This document shows positions 55,584-64,000 of a stretch of 64,000 bases of DNA, in pieces. The notes under the pieces are model-generated. The model did not search any database and had not been told where the DNA came from. It saw only the letters and a list, made by a program, of their open reading frames with translations. The stretch spans positions 62,001 to 126,000 of the forward strand of contig NZ_KQ465107.1 in NCBI RefSeq assembly GCF_001308875.1. The letters are read 5' to 3'. Both the position numbers and the translations under genes were made by a program. The DNA is from Lysinibacillus sp. ZYM-1 (lineage in GTDB: Bacteria; Bacillota; Bacilli; Bacillales_A; Planococcaceae). Position 1 is the first letter of the stretch, and each line of letters begins with the position of its first letter.

Positions 55584-55925
55584 CTAATATGCGCTCATTC
55601 CACCACGAACATTTGTAACACGCTCAAAGCCTTGCTTTTTCAATTGCTTACATGCCTGACTACTCCGCATACCACTTTGACAAATAACTATTACTTCTTT
55701 ATCTTTTGGTAGTTTGTCAAAGCTCGATCCAAGTGGCATGTTTTTAAATTGTGAGATATGACGGCCTTTATACTCAGCTGGCGTGCGTACATCTATAAAT
55801 ATCTTATCCTTATCATTCAGCACATTTTTTAATTGAGTGGTAGAGATCGACTGGACGCCCTTCGTTGGTTTCAATCGCCAAATGAAAAATGCTGCGATAA
55901 TCGCAATAATGATCCATGTTTCCAA
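55584..55925 (-). CDS. Membrane-anchored rhodanese
   Basis: This 113-residue protein has an N-terminal helix (WIIIAIIAAFFIW, residues 4-16) and a rhodanese domain with active loop CQSGMRSSQA near residue 84. Anchoring to the membrane would place sulfur transfer near import or export. A CstR-type operator lies about 20 bases upstream of its start. Same unit as the next rhodanese. Confidence 0.86.
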   Translation of the reverse strand: METWIIIAIIAAFFIWRLKPTKGVQSISTTQLKNVLNDKDKIFIDVRTPAEYKGRHISQFKNMPLGSSFDKLPKDKEVIVICQSGMRSSQACKQLKKQGFERVTNVRGGMSAY

Positions 55926-55945
55926 ATTTTTAGTCCTCCTTTTAT

Positions 55946-55961
55946 ATACGTTAAAGGGTAT
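55946..55961. promoter_or_regulatory. CstR-type operator 2 (upstream of the rhodanese pair)
   Basis: ATACG-TTAAAG-GGTAT matches the palindrome with one change in the left arm; same 16-base length as the others. Confidence 0.65.
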
Positions 55962-55968
55962 ATTAAAT

Positions 55969-56229
55969 CTATCGGCTTTTCACAACTAAATCCATTGCCT
56001 CTTGGATGGCTGAGTTCACTTTTTCCGTATCCCCTTCAGCACTAGATACACAATCCAATAAATTCTCACTAACAATAACACCTATCGTCCGATCAACCGC
56101 AGAACGCACCGCAGATAGCTGTGTAATCACATCTTTACAGTTTTGATCCTCTTCCATCATGCGTAAAATACCACGCAATTGACCTTCTATTCGTTTCACT
56201 CGATTAGCTGTTTTAGAACCATAAGCCAT
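55969..56229 (-). CDS. cstR: CstR-like persulfide-sensing repressor (CsoR family)
   Basis: This 86-residue all-helical repressor has Cys31 and Cys60, the two positions that form the di- or trisulfide bridge in Staphylococcus CstR. The copper-binding His of CsoR, four residues before the second Cys, is Asn56 here, which argues against copper sensing. The ATG at 56229 is preferred over an upstream TTG that sits on the AAAGGAGG site. A palindromic operator lies 57 bases upstream and three more lie in the cluster, so it probably represses itself and the sulfur genes until persulfide appears. Confidence 0.88.
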   Translation of the reverse strand: MAYGSKTANRVKRIEGQLRGILRMMEEDQNCKDVITQLSAVRSAVDRTIGVIVSENLLDCVSSAEGDTEKVNSAIQEAMDLVVKSR

Positions 56230-56285
56230 TCTGTTCCAGCCTCCTTTCAAAACGATAGATTAAACTCGCTTACGTGATTCATATT

Positions 56286-56301
56286 ATACCCTAGCAGGTA
56301 T
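56286..56301. promoter_or_regulatory. CstR-type operator 1 (upstream of cstR)
   Basis: ATACC-CTAGCA-GGTAT is a perfect-armed palindrome upstream of the repressor gene, consistent with autoregulation. Confidence 0.75.
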
Positions 56302-56401
56302 ATTGTCAACGTGAAAGCTTCAAATCTTTTTCTTAAAGGCCTCAATCCGTTGGCTACTACGTTTCATCCGTCAACTTGGCCTATCTATATTTATCTTCAA
56401 C

Positions 56402-56438
56402 AAAAAAACCCCGCTATGAGTTGGTACTCATAACAGGG
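56402..56438 (-). terminator. Terminator of hmp
   Basis: On the minus strand CCCTGTTATGAGT pairs with ACTCATAGCGGGG (two mismatches) and is followed by seven Ts, 12 bases after the hmp stop. Confidence 0.82.
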
Positions 56439-56449
56439 AATCCACCATT

Positions 56450-57616
56450 CTATTTAGCTAATTGCATGGCTGGTCCGAAGAACTCATAGTGAATTTTCTC
56501 ATCTTCCACGCCAATTTCTTGTAAATTTTTAATAACAGCTTCCATAAAGCCTACTGGTCCACATACATAAACATCAGCGTTATCAGCTACTCTTTCTGCT
56601 AATAATTCTTTTGTAATAATTTTGTCTTCATCAGAGTATAGAGCTGTATAAGATGCATTTGGTAGCCCATTTACTTTCTCTTGAATATCATCGCTAAACG
56701 CTACAACTTTTTCATTACGTGCACATTGGATAAAGTTAACTTTATTCGTTGTATCATCTTTTAAAGATTGCAACATACTGTTTAATGGTGTTACACCAAT
56801 ACCACCACTAACAAATGTAATTGGAGCAGTAGTTTCTTCTAAAACAAACAACCCAGCAGGAGCGCTTACGTCGACTAAATCTCCCACTTGTAAGTCATCG
56901 TGAATAAAGTTTGAAACTTTGCCGTTTGGTGTATGATCACTTTCACGTTTCACAGAAATACGGTAACCATCTTCTGCACTTGCTTGTGAAAGTGTGTATT
57001 GACGATTCATTAAATACTCTTCACCAGGTACCTTCACACGTATGCTGATGTATTGACCTGGCTCGTAAGCAGGTAGTGATGAGCCATCTTCATTTACAAA
57101 ATAAACAGATGTAACTAATTCACTTTCTACAACTTTTTTCGCCACTTTTAATGGTTTAAATAGGCGCCATCCACCAGTATTCTCCGTTTTTTGGTATAAC
57201 TCTTCTTCTACTTGAATGAAAATATCTGCTATAACGCCATATGTCTCAGCCCATGCATTAATAATGTCATCTGTTGCCGCATCGCCAAGTACTTCTTTAA
57301 TCGCCTTTAATAAGTTTTCTCCAACGATTGGATAATGTTCAGGTAAAATACCTAAACTACGGTGTTTATGCGCAATAAGCATTACTGCCGGTAAAATAGC
57401 TTCTAAATTTTCAATATGAACTGCAGCAGCATAAACTGTGTTTGCTAATGCTGTTTGCTGACGACCTTTTTCTTGGTTAGTGTGGTTAAAAATATTCAGT
57501 AATTCTGGATGAGCTTGAAACATATTTTTATAAAACGTCTTTGTAATCTCTACACCATGTACTTCTAATACAGGGACTGTTGCCTTAATGATTTGAATTG
57601 TTTCTTGTTTTAACAT
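56450..57616 (-). CDS. hmp: Flavohaemoprotein, nitric oxide dioxygenase
   Basis: This 388-residue enzyme turns NO into nitrate. The globin domain (residues 1-140) has the haem-ligand His in [12 protein letters not shown], and the FAD/NAD reductase domain has RQYTLS and the NAD motif [15 protein letters not shown]; the C-terminus YEFFGPAM is typical. The ATG at 57616 (MLKQETIQ) matches the family start; the 29 codons before it overlap the control region. It is divergent from nsrR, and two NsrR-type operators lie upstream. Confidence 0.92.
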   Translation of the reverse strand: MLKQETIQIIKATVPVLEVHGVEITKTFYKNMFQAHPELLNIFNHTNQEKGRQQTALANTVYAAAVHIENLEAILPAVMLIAHKHRSLGILPEHYPIVGENLLKAIKEVLGDAATDDIINAWAETYGVIADIFIQVEEELYQKTENTGGWRLFKPLKVAKKVVESELVTSVYFVNEDGSSLPAYEPGQYISIRVKVPGEEYLMNRQYTLSQASAEDGYRISVKRESDHTPNGKVSNFIHDDLQVGDLVDVSAPAGLFVLEETTAPITFVSGGIGVTPLNSMLQSLKDDTTNKVNFIQCARNEKVVAFSDDIQEKVNGLPNASYTALYSDEDKIITKELLAERVADNADVYVCGPVGFMEAVIKNLQEIGVEDEKIHYEFFGPAMQLAK

Positions 57617-57675
57617 ATCGCATACCATCCTTTCGTGATTACAATATAACGCTTTCATTTTCTTAAAGCAATATA

Positions 57676-57691
57676 TTAAATACATCTTTAA
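57676..57691. promoter_or_regulatory. NsrR-type operator copy 1
   Basis: TTAAATACATCTTTAA is an exact 16-base copy of the sequence at 57716-57731, 40 bases away (about four helical turns). It is a half-conserved version of the NsrR palindrome and lies 60 bases from the hmp start. Confidence 0.65.
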
Positions 57692-57708
57692 CAAAATGGA
57701 CATAATTA

Positions 57709-57731
57709 ATGTATTTTAAATACATCTTTAA
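57709..57731. promoter_or_regulatory. NsrR-type operator copy 2
   Basis: ATGTATTTTAAATACAT (57709-57725) is a perfect 17-base palindrome, extended to TTAAATACATCTTTAA on its right. It fits the NsrR consensus AAGATGCATTTAAAATGCATCTT. Confidence 0.8.
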
Positions 57732-57806
57732 AAGGGGTTTGAAAATATTATACTTCATTGTAAAAATGCTATAATTATTTTGAATTATAGAAAGTAGGGT
57801 GTTCTT

Positions 57807-58244
57807 ATGCGCTTAACTTTATACACAGATTATTCTCTGCGCACACTTATTTACTTAGGTGCAAAGGAAGATGGTCAATTATCAACTATTCAAGAGATTT
57901 CAGAGGCTTATAATATATCGAAAAACCATTTAATGAAGGTGACGCACCAACTAGGATTATTAGGCTATATTGAAACAATCCGTGGACGAGGTGGAGGTAT
58001 TCGCTTAGCTATCGACCCAAAAACCGTTACCATTGGTGAAATTGTTCGTCATACAGAAGAGGATTTTCATTTAGTAGAATGTTTCGATAAAGAGAATAAT
58101 TTATGTAAAATAGCTCCTGAGTGTCAGCTAAAAGGTGTCTTGTATGAAGCTTTACAAGCGTACCTAACCGTGCTGGATCGCTACACATTGGATGACTTCT
58201 TACATTCGAAGGAAAAATTAATGGCCCTCCTGCTCGGTAAATAA
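57807..58244 (+). CDS. nsrR: NsrR-like Rrf2-family NO sensor
   Basis: This 145-residue Rrf2-family repressor has an N-terminal winged helix (MRLTLYTDYSLRTLIYLG, then KNHLMKVTHQLG and the wing GRGGGIRLA) and three Cys in CFDKENNLCKIAPEC (about residues 92-106) that would hold an iron-sulfur cluster. The Cys spacing and the location divergent from hmp identify it as NsrR. A TGCTATAAT extended -10 (57767-57775) lies 32 bases upstream of its start. Single-gene unit with a terminator. Confidence 0.9.
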   Translation: MRLTLYTDYSLRTLIYLGAKEDGQLSTIQEISEAYNISKNHLMKVTHQLGLLGYIETIRGRGGGIRLAIDPKTVTIGEIVRHTEEDFHLVECFDKENNLCKIAPECQLKGVLYEALQAYLTVLDRYTLDDFLHSKEKLMALLLGK

Positions 58245-58280
58245 AAATACCCGCTCAACCTTTGTTGGCGGGTATTTCTT
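58245..58280. terminator. Terminator between nsrR and the tandem GNAT gene
   Basis: AAATACCCGC and its complement GCGGGTATTT enclose a 13-base loop with T runs. It lies between convergent genes. Confidence 0.82.
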
Positions 58281-58291
58281 TATGAAAATGT

Positions 58292-59272
58292 TTATAATTG
58301 CTTGGAAAAGAAAATCATATCTAAAGCACGAATGCCATTTTCAAAAATTGGCTCTGAGTAGTCACGAAAGAAATCTTTTTCAATGGACTCCATGCGAAAA
58401 CCTGCCTTTTGATAAAAAGCTATATTATCAATACTTGAATTGGCTGTTCCAACTAAAAGAGTTTGATAGCCCTCCATCTGGCAAATAGATGTAAGCTGTC
58501 GTAATGCCTCTTTACCAATCCCTTTCCCTTGGTATTTTGGCATAATAGCAATATTCTTCAACTCAATGGTTGCATTAGATTGAGGAATTAATAAAGCCAC
58601 TCCCGCAAGCTGTTCTCCACATTTAATTTCATATAAGGTACCCTCATCTAAGTATTTTCGAATAGCCTCTTCACTCTCATCAGCTAGTAAAAGTTGCGGT
58701 AAAAAGACTTCTCGCTTGCCATCTACTTTTTTAAGAGCTGTACGATATTGAACAAAATCCGCACGTTCAAAAACATTTAAAACACATGGTTGTTTTTCCT
58801 TCACTTCTAGCCATGAGTGCTCCTCTGGGTAATCTTTTTCCACATCTAACCGAATAAAAGGCAGCTTTTCCTGTGCCTTTTGTGAACGAATATTAACCTT
58901 CCTAGCTCCTGCAAAAACTCGTGCCAATCCTAGCTCAAAAAAGGCAATATCTAAAATAGCTGTTTTAGCCTCAAGATTATAACCTTTCCCCCAAAATTGA
59001 TAGCCGAGCCAAGACCCGATATGACAACTGTTTTTATGATGGTCTATAAACATTAATGCGGTCACACCGATTAATTGCCCCTCCTCATTTAAAACAACAC
59101 GAGGAACTGTCTTCCCTTCTTCTTCATCTATACATTCACGTTTAATAAAATGAATTGTATCTTCTACTTTTCCAACAGGTAACCCAAGTGCATCTCGAAC
59201 CTGTGGCATAGAAGACAACTCATGCATGGCCTCAGCATATTTGATAGCGTGTTTCACTAAAGTTACTGTCAT
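58292..59272 (-). CDS. Tandem GNAT acetyltransferase (two domains)
   Basis: This 326-residue protein joins two GNAT domains. The first (about residues 1-185) is RimJ/RimL-like, with HIGSWLGYQFWGKGYNLEAKTA. The second (about 190-326) has the classical acyl-CoA loop PKYQGKGIGKEALRQL and FYQKAGFRME. The acyl-CoA loop of the first domain is less canonical, so the two may not be equally active. Substrates are unknown. Confidence 0.8.
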   Translation of the reverse strand: MTVTLVKHAIKYAEAMHELSSMPQVRDALGLPVGKVEDTIHFIKRECIDEEEGKTVPRVVLNEEGQLIGVTALMFIDHHKNSCHIGSWLGYQFWGKGYNLEAKTAILDIAFFELGLARVFAGARKVNIRSQKAQEKLPFIRLDVEKDYPEEHSWLEVKEKQPCVLNVFERADFVQYRTALKKVDGKREVFLPQLLLADESEEAIRKYLDEGTLYEIKCGEQLAGVALLIPQSNATIELKNIAIMPKYQGKGIGKEALRQLTSICQMEGYQTLLVGTANSSIDNIAFYQKAGFRMESIEKDFFRDYSEPIFENGIRALDMIFFSKQL

Positions 59273-59318
59273 CTTCTATTCCCCCTTTACTAACATTCTA
59301 TTGTTATACTCCATTCCA

Positions 59319-59696
59319 TCAACTATAAGATAGCTGCCAGGAGACGCCAAAGCAATCTTGAACCCACGCAAATTGTTTAGAAAACCCATAATTATCAAGT
59401 GGCATTAACGCTTGTCCACTCTCCACTATTTGAGCAACTAAATTCTTTATTTCTTCCTCAGAATCACATTCTATAAAGATAGAGGTTGATGGCGTAAACG
59501 TAAAATCATGTTGAATGACACTATCATTCAACATCAGTTTCAACCCCTTTAAATGTAGGATTGCCATCGCTACCTGCCGAGAATTTTTCATGTATTCTAT
59601 CGTTACGACCTCTAAATCTTGAAACCACTGCTGATATTGTTCAATAGCTTCATGGGCTTGTCCTTGAAACATTAAAAAAGTTGTCGCGCTTTTCAT
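59319..59696 (-). CDS. PhnB-like VOC-fold protein
   Basis: This 125-residue protein has the vicinal-oxygen-chelate/PhnB pattern: an opening TTFLMFQGQAHEAIEQYQ, central ALMPLDNYGFSKQFAWVQDCFGVSWQL. The typical metal-ligand set is incomplete, as in most PhnB-like proteins of unknown function. It starts 1 base after the DUF1801 gene stop and belongs to a three-gene unit with it and the YdeI-like gene. Confidence 0.78.
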   Translation of the reverse strand: MKSATTFLMFQGQAHEAIEQYQQWFQDLEVVTIEYMKNSRQVAMAILHLKGLKLMLNDSVIQHDFTFTPSTSIFIECDSEEEIKNLVAQIVESGQALMPLDNYGFSKQFAWVQDCFGVSWQLSYS

Positions 59697-60131
59697 CTAT
59701 TTTTTCGCTCCTTCATAATGTGAAATCCACTCTGCTGGCGTCATTTTTGTCATAAGCTCACCAATTAAATCAAATGGAATATTCTTTGTGCTTGTAAAAC
59801 GAATACAACTTTTCCCCATATTTAATTTTGTCGGTACTCGCCTTGCATACTCTTCCTGAAACCAAGAAAGCAATGCTTGATCTGCATATATTCCCATGTG
59901 ATATAGCGCTATATGACGTTTTTGGGCTGCAAGACTAATAAAAGGTAATGGCGTATTGGCTGTCACATGATAGCCCTTAGGATAGGTTGCCAATGGAACA
60001 ACATAACTGACCATGTCATATTGCATAGTTTGCTCAAAACCTTCTGGTAAATTTGCTTCTACAACATCTACAAGCTTACTAAAGGCATCACGCCATTTTT
60101 CTTCTACTTGCTCCATATATATGCTCTTCAT
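59697..60131 (-). CDS. DUF1801 (YdhG-like) protein
   Basis: This 144-residue protein matches the DUF1801 pattern: an early helix, QYDMVSYVVPLATYP, PLPFISLAAQKRHIALYHMGIY and MGKSCIRFTSTKNIP. The fold is frataxin-like and the function is unknown. It lies 21 bases after the YdeI-like gene. Confidence 0.78.
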   Translation of the reverse strand: MKSIYMEQVEEKWRDAFSKLVDVVEANLPEGFEQTMQYDMVSYVVPLATYPKGYHVTANTPLPFISLAAQKRHIALYHMGIYADQALLSWFQEEYARRVPTKLNMGKSCIRFTSTKNIPFDLIGELMTKMTPAEWISHYEGAKK

Positions 60132-60152
60132 ACCTTAGCCTCACTTTGTTGT

Positions 60153-60815
60153 TTATTTTCCTGCTTCATCATTTACTTGTGCTTTGCGATACAATTCCTT
60201 TGTTTTGTAGCCTAAACGAATAATTTCACGCATCTCCTGTAGGCGCGCTTCTTGTGTTTCCTGTTTTTTTGCACTATAGATATAGCGTGCCCAATCCCTT
60301 TGATATCCTGGAGTTAGCCCATCATAAAACGCTAAATCATCCTGATTATCGGCAAGCAAATCTCGTAATGGAGAGATCATACTCTCATAATCACTAACAC
60401 ATTGACTATTTGCTGTTTTCTTCTTCCCTCTACCTTTAGCATCTTTCTTAATGCTTAAGATCGAAAATGTCTCATCTAGTGACATCAAGCTAGAAAACTT
60501 AAAATCACTACCAACGATGTATTTTTCCTCGTCCACGTGGATTGCTGGAAAAATCTCATCACGGTGGATAAACTGTTGATATTTTTTATTACCCTTTTTA
60601 GGATATACAAAAAATAAATAGCCTTGCTCCATTAGACTATTATCTTTTAACACTTTTTGTAAATAAGTTACCATGTCATCTACCGAAAACGCAAAAGAAA
60701 TAATACGGTCATAGGGTGCCTCTCCAGAATGAAAAACCCCGTCTAATAACAAATCATGTGGCTGGTTGTGTATGGTAATGGATAAGTCATCCTTCAGTTT
60801 AAATTTCTTTTGCAT
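60153..60815 (-). CDS. YdeI/OmdA-family protein
   Basis: This 220-residue protein ends with the YdeI/OmdA signature LTPGYQRDWARYIYSAKKQETQ and EMREIIRLGYK. The first part is less conserved, with a Lys-rich linker (KKDAKGRGKKK, about residue 125). Family members are linked to stress and peptide protection in other bacteria, without a known mechanism. It is the first gene of the three-gene unit. Confidence 0.73.
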   Translation of the reverse strand: MQKKFKLKDDLSITIHNQPHDLLLDGVFHSGEAPYDRIISFAFSVDDMVTYLQKVLKDNSLMEQGYLFFVYPKKGNKKYQQFIHRDEIFPAIHVDEEKYIVGSDFKFSSLMSLDETFSILSIKKDAKGRGKKKTANSQCVSDYESMISPLRDLLADNQDDLAFYDGLTPGYQRDWARYIYSAKKQETQEARLQEMREIIRLGYKTKELYRKAQVNDEAGK

Positions 60816-60919
60816 AGCTTAAACTCCTCTTCTAGCTCTCATTTTTAGCATCTAACAATGGGCTCATACATTTGCATCTTAGTTTTGATAGTATACTGAA
60901 TAAATGGGAACTTGGGAAC

Positions 60920-60953
60920 AAAAAATAAACGCTTGAAAATGTATCAAGCGTTT
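60920..60953 (-). terminator. Terminator of the DUF1648 gene
   Basis: AAACGCTTGA and its complement TCAAGCGTTT enclose seven bases and run into Ts on the minus strand, shortly after the stop. Confidence 0.82.
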
Positions 60954-60964
60954 ACGTTTAAACT

Positions 60965-61459
60965 TTATTTTATTTTGCTAGTAACTACTATCCCTTTAAT
61001 AATTGGTACAGTTATCCCAATTATTATAATTGGCAAGAACCACCACCCTAATGAAGTTGTCTCGCCAAGACCAATGCGGACCATTTGAAACGATATACAT
61101 GCAAATAAAATAACACAGAAATTTTTTACTTCGTTTAACATTTTTCTGCTATTTAAATAAAATGATTCCACATTCCGTTCATTCAAACGAGCTGGATAGT
61201 TATGCATATGTGGTGCCTTCTCTAAAAGACCCATTATAATCCATAAAAACATCCCTATAAACGGAAGAATAATGAGCTCTATTTTTGAACCCCATCGGTC
61301 AACCTCACCCTTACCATTAAAATGACCTGGAATTTCTTCAGGCAATTTACCCCACATCACCATGATATAAATGATAGATGAGACAAATATTATAGCACCA
61401 ATATAGTCCCAAATCTTTTCAGATTTAGTTTTAGGTATGTTTAAAATTGGTCTATACAT
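60965..61459 (-). CDS. DUF1648 membrane protein
   Basis: This 164-residue protein has four hydrophobic helices and the DUF1648 loop LPEEIPGHFNGKGEVDRWGSK. Family members are small membrane proteins of unknown function, sometimes the sensor half of SdpI-like immunity proteins. The longer SdpI C-terminal part is not obvious. No SdpR regulator or killing-peptide gene is adjacent. Confidence 0.75.
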   Translation of the reverse strand: MYRPILNIPKTKSEKIWDYIGAIIFVSSIIYIMVMWGKLPEEIPGHFNGKGEVDRWGSKIELIILPFIGMFLWIIMGLLEKAPHMHNYPARLNERNVESFYLNSRKMLNEVKNFCVILFACISFQMVRIGLGETTSLGWWFLPIIIIGITVPIIKGIVVTSKIK

Positions 61460-61675
61460 TTCATATCACCTCAGTTCATCTTCTTAACTAATTTACGTTA
61501 CTACTACTGTATAAGTTTCAAAATTTATGAAAATTGGCTTAATATTCAACACACACCATTAACTATCGCTTTATTTTTAGAGTGTTATAGCAATAAATCT
61601 ACTTTTTTTATTACTTCAAGCACAACTTTCTACCATCTTCAAACTATTTATTACAGTAAAAATACTCATAATACT

Positions 61676-61703
61676 TTGTAAAATTCGTATAATCTGATAT
61701 AAA
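61676..61703 (+). promoter_or_regulatory. Candidate promoter of the second chemoreceptor gene
   Basis: TTGTAA, a 16-base spacer and TATAAA lie about 68 bases before the ATG at 61771. I found no clear SigD (motility sigma) motif. The rest of the 61460-61746 gap is AT-rich and appears empty. Confidence 0.35.
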
Positions 61704-61770
61704 TGATATATATACATATTTCATTAATTTGTAACATTTCTACTAAATGCTGAGAAAGGAAATTTCACCT

Positions 61771-63465
61771 ATGCGATTTACTATCTACAAGAAATTATTA
61801 CTCGGTTTTTTTATAGTGATTTTGGTTCTCGTTGCTACAATCGGCTTAAACATAAAGCAGCTTGATTCTGTGAACAAAACATATCGTACATTACTGGAGG
61901 AACAAACAACGAAATCTATCTCTATTCAGGAATTACGCGTCATTGCCAAACAAGAGATTGTCAGTTTGCGTGGCTATTTGCTGCTCGGAGATAAACAAAA
62001 CCTTCAAAGTAATCAGGATTCACGCGCAGAATTCAAACAAAAATCTGAAGATCTAATGGCTTCTTTGACTTCCGAAAAATCCATTAAGCTTCTAGAAGCT
62101 ATTAATAAAAGTGAGCAAAATGTTCAACAATTTGCGGATCGTATGTTTGAGTTAAAGGCTTCGGGAGAAACAGAAAAGTACGAAAAGTTAGATAGTACAC
62201 AAGGACGTTTAATTATTAAACAATTTGACGAACGCGTTGAAAATCTTTCTGATTATCAAAATGAGTATATTGATGGAAAAATTGCTGCTACATCCAAACA
62301 AATTCAAGATATTAAGATCCAAATGATTCTTCTTGGGGGCCTTTCTGTTGTCATAAGTCTGATAATTGCAATGGTTGTAGGTAGCCTAATGTCTCGTCCA
62401 ATCAACGGCATGGCGAAGGCAGCGAAAAAAATAGCAGAAGGTGACTTAACAGCTGAACAGATTCATATCAAAAATCGCGATGAAGTTGGTGATTTAGCAC
62501 TAGCATTTAATCAAATGGCTGTTAATTTGAAGGATTTAATCACAAATGTACGTCACAACACTGTACAAGTTAGTGGCTCTGCTGCTGAATTAACAGCAAG
62601 TGCTGACCAAACAATCCAAGCTACAGAGCAAATCACATCTTCGATTCAAGAAGTGGCTAGTGGCTCTGAAGCTCAAGGCAAAAATGCTACAGAAAGCTCC
62701 GAAGCAATGAAAAACATGACAAAGGGCATACAACAATTAGCTTCTACTACTGCGGCAGTTTCTGAGCTAGCAATGGAAACAAATTCAGAGGCTCAGAAAG
62801 GAAATGAATCTTTACATCGAGTTATTTCGCAAATGACTACGATAAACACTGCTGTCTTAGAATCTGCAAGCGTTGTCAAAAATTTAGACGGACATTCTAT
62901 TGAAATAGGAAATATCATTGGTATTATTACAGATATTGCAGAACAGACAAATTTATTAGCGCTCAATGCAGCTATCGAGGCGGCTCGTGCAGGTGATCAT
63001 GGAAGAGGTTTTGCCGTTGTGGCAGATGAAGTGAAAAAGTTAGCTGAGCAATCCAAAAAATCAGCTGAGCAAATTGCTACTTTGATTGCTGAAATTCAAC
63101 AAGATACAAATCGTGCTGTGAAGGTGATGGATACTGGTACACAAGAAGTTCAAATTGGTATGCAAGTGGTTCAGATAGCTGAAGAGGGTTTTTCCAAAAT
63201 TGTGGAGCTTGTTGAACAAGTGTCGATGCAAATTCAAGAAGCAACAACAGTTTCGGAGGAAATGTCATCCAGTGCAGAGCAAATTTATGCATCCTTTGAT
63301 GAAATAGCAACCATTGCTCAAATGTCTTCAAGTAATTTACAAAATGTCGCTTCTGCCTCTGAAGAGCAGTTAGCAACTATCGAGGAAGTAGCTGCCTCCG
63401 CAGCAACGCTTTCAAATATGGCTGAAGAGCTTCAAACTGAAGTCTCTCGTTTTAAATTAGACTAA
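61771..63465 (+). CDS. Methyl-accepting chemotaxis protein, four-helix-bundle type
   Basis: This 564-residue receptor has an N-terminal helix ([18 protein letters not shown]), a helical extracytoplasmic domain of the 4HB_MCP type (about residues 35-180), a second helix, a HAMP domain (about 205-260) and the signalling coiled coil with tip [21 protein letters not shown]. The ATG at 61771 is chosen because AAAGGA is about 10 bases upstream; the earlier in-frame ATG at 61747 has no ribosome binding site. Ligand unknown. Confidence 0.9.
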   Translation: MRFTIYKKLLLGFFIVILVLVATIGLNIKQLDSVNKTYRTLLEEQTTKSISIQELRVIAKQEIVSLRGYLLLGDKQNLQSNQDSRAEFKQKSEDLMASLTSEKSIKLLEAINKSEQNVQQFADRMFELKASGETEKYEKLDSTQGRLIIKQFDERVENLSDYQNEYIDGKIAATSKQIQDIKIQMILLGGLSVVISLIIAMVVGSLMSRPINGMAKAAKKIAEGDLTAEQIHIKNRDEVGDLALAFNQMAVNLKDLITNVRHNTVQVSGSAAELTASADQTIQATEQITSSIQEVASGSEAQGKNATESSEAMKNMTKGIQQLASTTAAVSELAMETNSEAQKGNESLHRVISQMTTINTAVLESASVVKNLDGHSIEIGNIIGIITDIAEQTNLLALNAAIEAARAGDHGRGFAVVADEVKKLAEQSKKSAEQIATLIAEIQQDTNRAVKVMDTGTQEVQIGMQVVQIAEEGFSKIVELVEQVSMQIQEATTVSEEMSSSAEQIYASFDEIATIAQMSSSNLQNVASASEEQLATIEEVAASAATLSNMAEELQTEVSRFKLD

Positions 63466-63469
63466 AAAG

Positions 63470-63510
63470 AAAACTGCTCGACTTTCCTCTAGGAAACGAG
63501 CAGTTTTTTT
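63470..63510 (+). terminator. Terminator of the second chemoreceptor gene
   Basis: AAAACTGCTCG and its complement enclose a 16-base loop and end in ten Ts on the plus strand, 5 bases after the stop. Confidence 0.88.
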
Positions 63511-63528
63511 CTATGTATGTACTATTGC

Positions 63529-64000
63529 TCACTTATATTTTGCGCTTAAAAGATTGAGCATTTCTATAATAGCTGCTTCCACACTCGGAACTTGCAAAGT
63601 AGCCTTCTCACGAACCTGATGCTCCCCCACACAAACACTTTCCTTTGCCTTCAAAAACATCGAGGCATCGTTCGCATCATTTCCAAATGCAATATACTCT
63701 CCTTCTACTACACCTAATTTAGTTAAGCCATTCCACTTATCAATGCCATTAGGGCTTAAATCTATAATATTTTCTGATGTATGTTCATAAAGCGAAACCG
63801 GAAGTTTCTGTAGCTCAAATAATACCTCATCTATATGCTCCCCAGGAAATAAAACAACTTTTACAATATCATGAATATCTTGCAACGCTACTTTTTTAGC
63901 TATTTCTAGAGGATCAAGATTTTGATAAATTGGATGATCCTCACTGCCTGTATAAGCATAATCCCAATGGCTATCTACTAGGTATGGTAATTGAAATATT
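63529..64000 (-). CDS. Cof-type HAD phosphatase, partial at right edge
   Basis: The minus-strand frame runs from the right window edge to a stop at 63529, at least 156 codons. The visible part is the C-terminal half of a Cof-type HAD phosphatase. It contains GIDKWNGLTKLGV, the motif III Lys region, and FGNDANDASMF, the motif IV acidic pair (GNDANDASM for the usual GDxxND). Upstream codons read IFQLPYLVDSHWDYAY. A TTG inside the frame is not a real start, because the frame stays open upstream. The N-terminal nucleophile Asp lies outside the window. Confidence 0.82.
   Translation of the reverse strand, partial: IFQLPYLVDSHWDYAYTGSEDHPIYQNLDPLEIAKKVALQDIHDIVKVVLFPGEHIDEVLFELQKLPVSLYEHTSENIIDLSPNGIDKWNGLTKLGVVEGEYIAFGNDANDASMFLKAKESVCVGEHQVREKATLQVPSVEAAIIEMLNLLSAKYK

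Noticed and set aside
60965..61459. SdpI-type immunity protein
   Set aside because: Only the DUF1648 part is clear; no SdpR-like regulator or killing-factor genes are adjacent.
61683..61700. Possible SigD promoter for the second chemoreceptor gene
   Set aside because: TAAA and TGATAT are present but the spacing is too short for the SigD consensus.

Overview
The window looks like chromosomal DNA of a low-GC, spore-forming Bacillaceae, most likely Lysinibacillus. This is an inference from AT-rich composition, frequent TTG starts, strong AGGAGG ribosome binding sites and a gene content that maps onto Bacillus subtilis families (comQXPA, yclNOPQ, hmp/nsrR, yrkEFHIJ, mhqD, cwlO, ykaA-pit, yeeN). 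I saw no rRNA, tRNA, CRISPR array, prophage or intact insertion sequence. Most genes are on the minus strand.

Region by region. 1-5.4 kb: a complete ComX-type quorum-sensing locus (comQ, comX, comP, comA). Its pheromone gene, comX, is only 52 codons (3359-3517). The locus is bracketed by inverted copies of a palindrome-rich GGCG repeat, with an orphan secreted protein beside it. 5.4-9.6 kb: a Fur-box-controlled YclNOPQ-type siderophore importer ending in an IsdG/HmoA-like monooxygenase. 9.7-14 kb: a transporter, an N-acylamino acid racemase, a GNAT acyltransferase and an M20 amidohydrolase, which together resemble the N-succinylation route from D- to L-amino acids. 14-28 kb: peptide transporter, HflX, PutP, a GSTCD-like methyltransferase, a MacB-type ABC exporter, PhoU-like/Pit phosphate uptake, an MMPL exporter, and mhqD with an MhqR-type operator. 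28-46 kb: mostly housekeeping and accessory genes (Nudix, two AI-2E-family permeases, PepF, a chemoreceptor plus the remnant of another one, ArsB, YeeN, two phosphatases, PlsC, RlmA, MATE), and a cobalamin riboswitch driving a reduced PduO-like protein and a BtuF-like lipoprotein.

46-58 kb: a CwlO-like endopeptidase with candidate WalR sites, an ABC1 kinase, then a sulfur block. The block holds a TsdA-type dihaem cytochrome (thiosulfate/tetrathionate), a FrnE-like DsbA, a TauE exporter, TusA, a rhodanese-metallo-beta-lactamase protein, DsrE, a TusA-rhodanese fusion, two rhodaneses and a CstR-like repressor. Four 16-bp palindromes (ATACC-N6-GGTAT type) stand in front of its transcription units, so it reads as a persulfide-sensing and detoxification regulon. 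It is followed by divergent hmp (NO dioxygenase) and nsrR with two exact 16-bp operator repeats. 58-64 kb: a tandem GNAT, small stress-type proteins, a second chemoreceptor, and a HAD phosphatase cut by the right edge.

The strongest discovery candidates are the comX gene with its repeat-flanked locus, the activator-type direct repeat before comQ, the self-consistent CstR operator set, and the B12 riboswitch in front of a PduO-like protein that lacks the usual N-terminal ATP motif.
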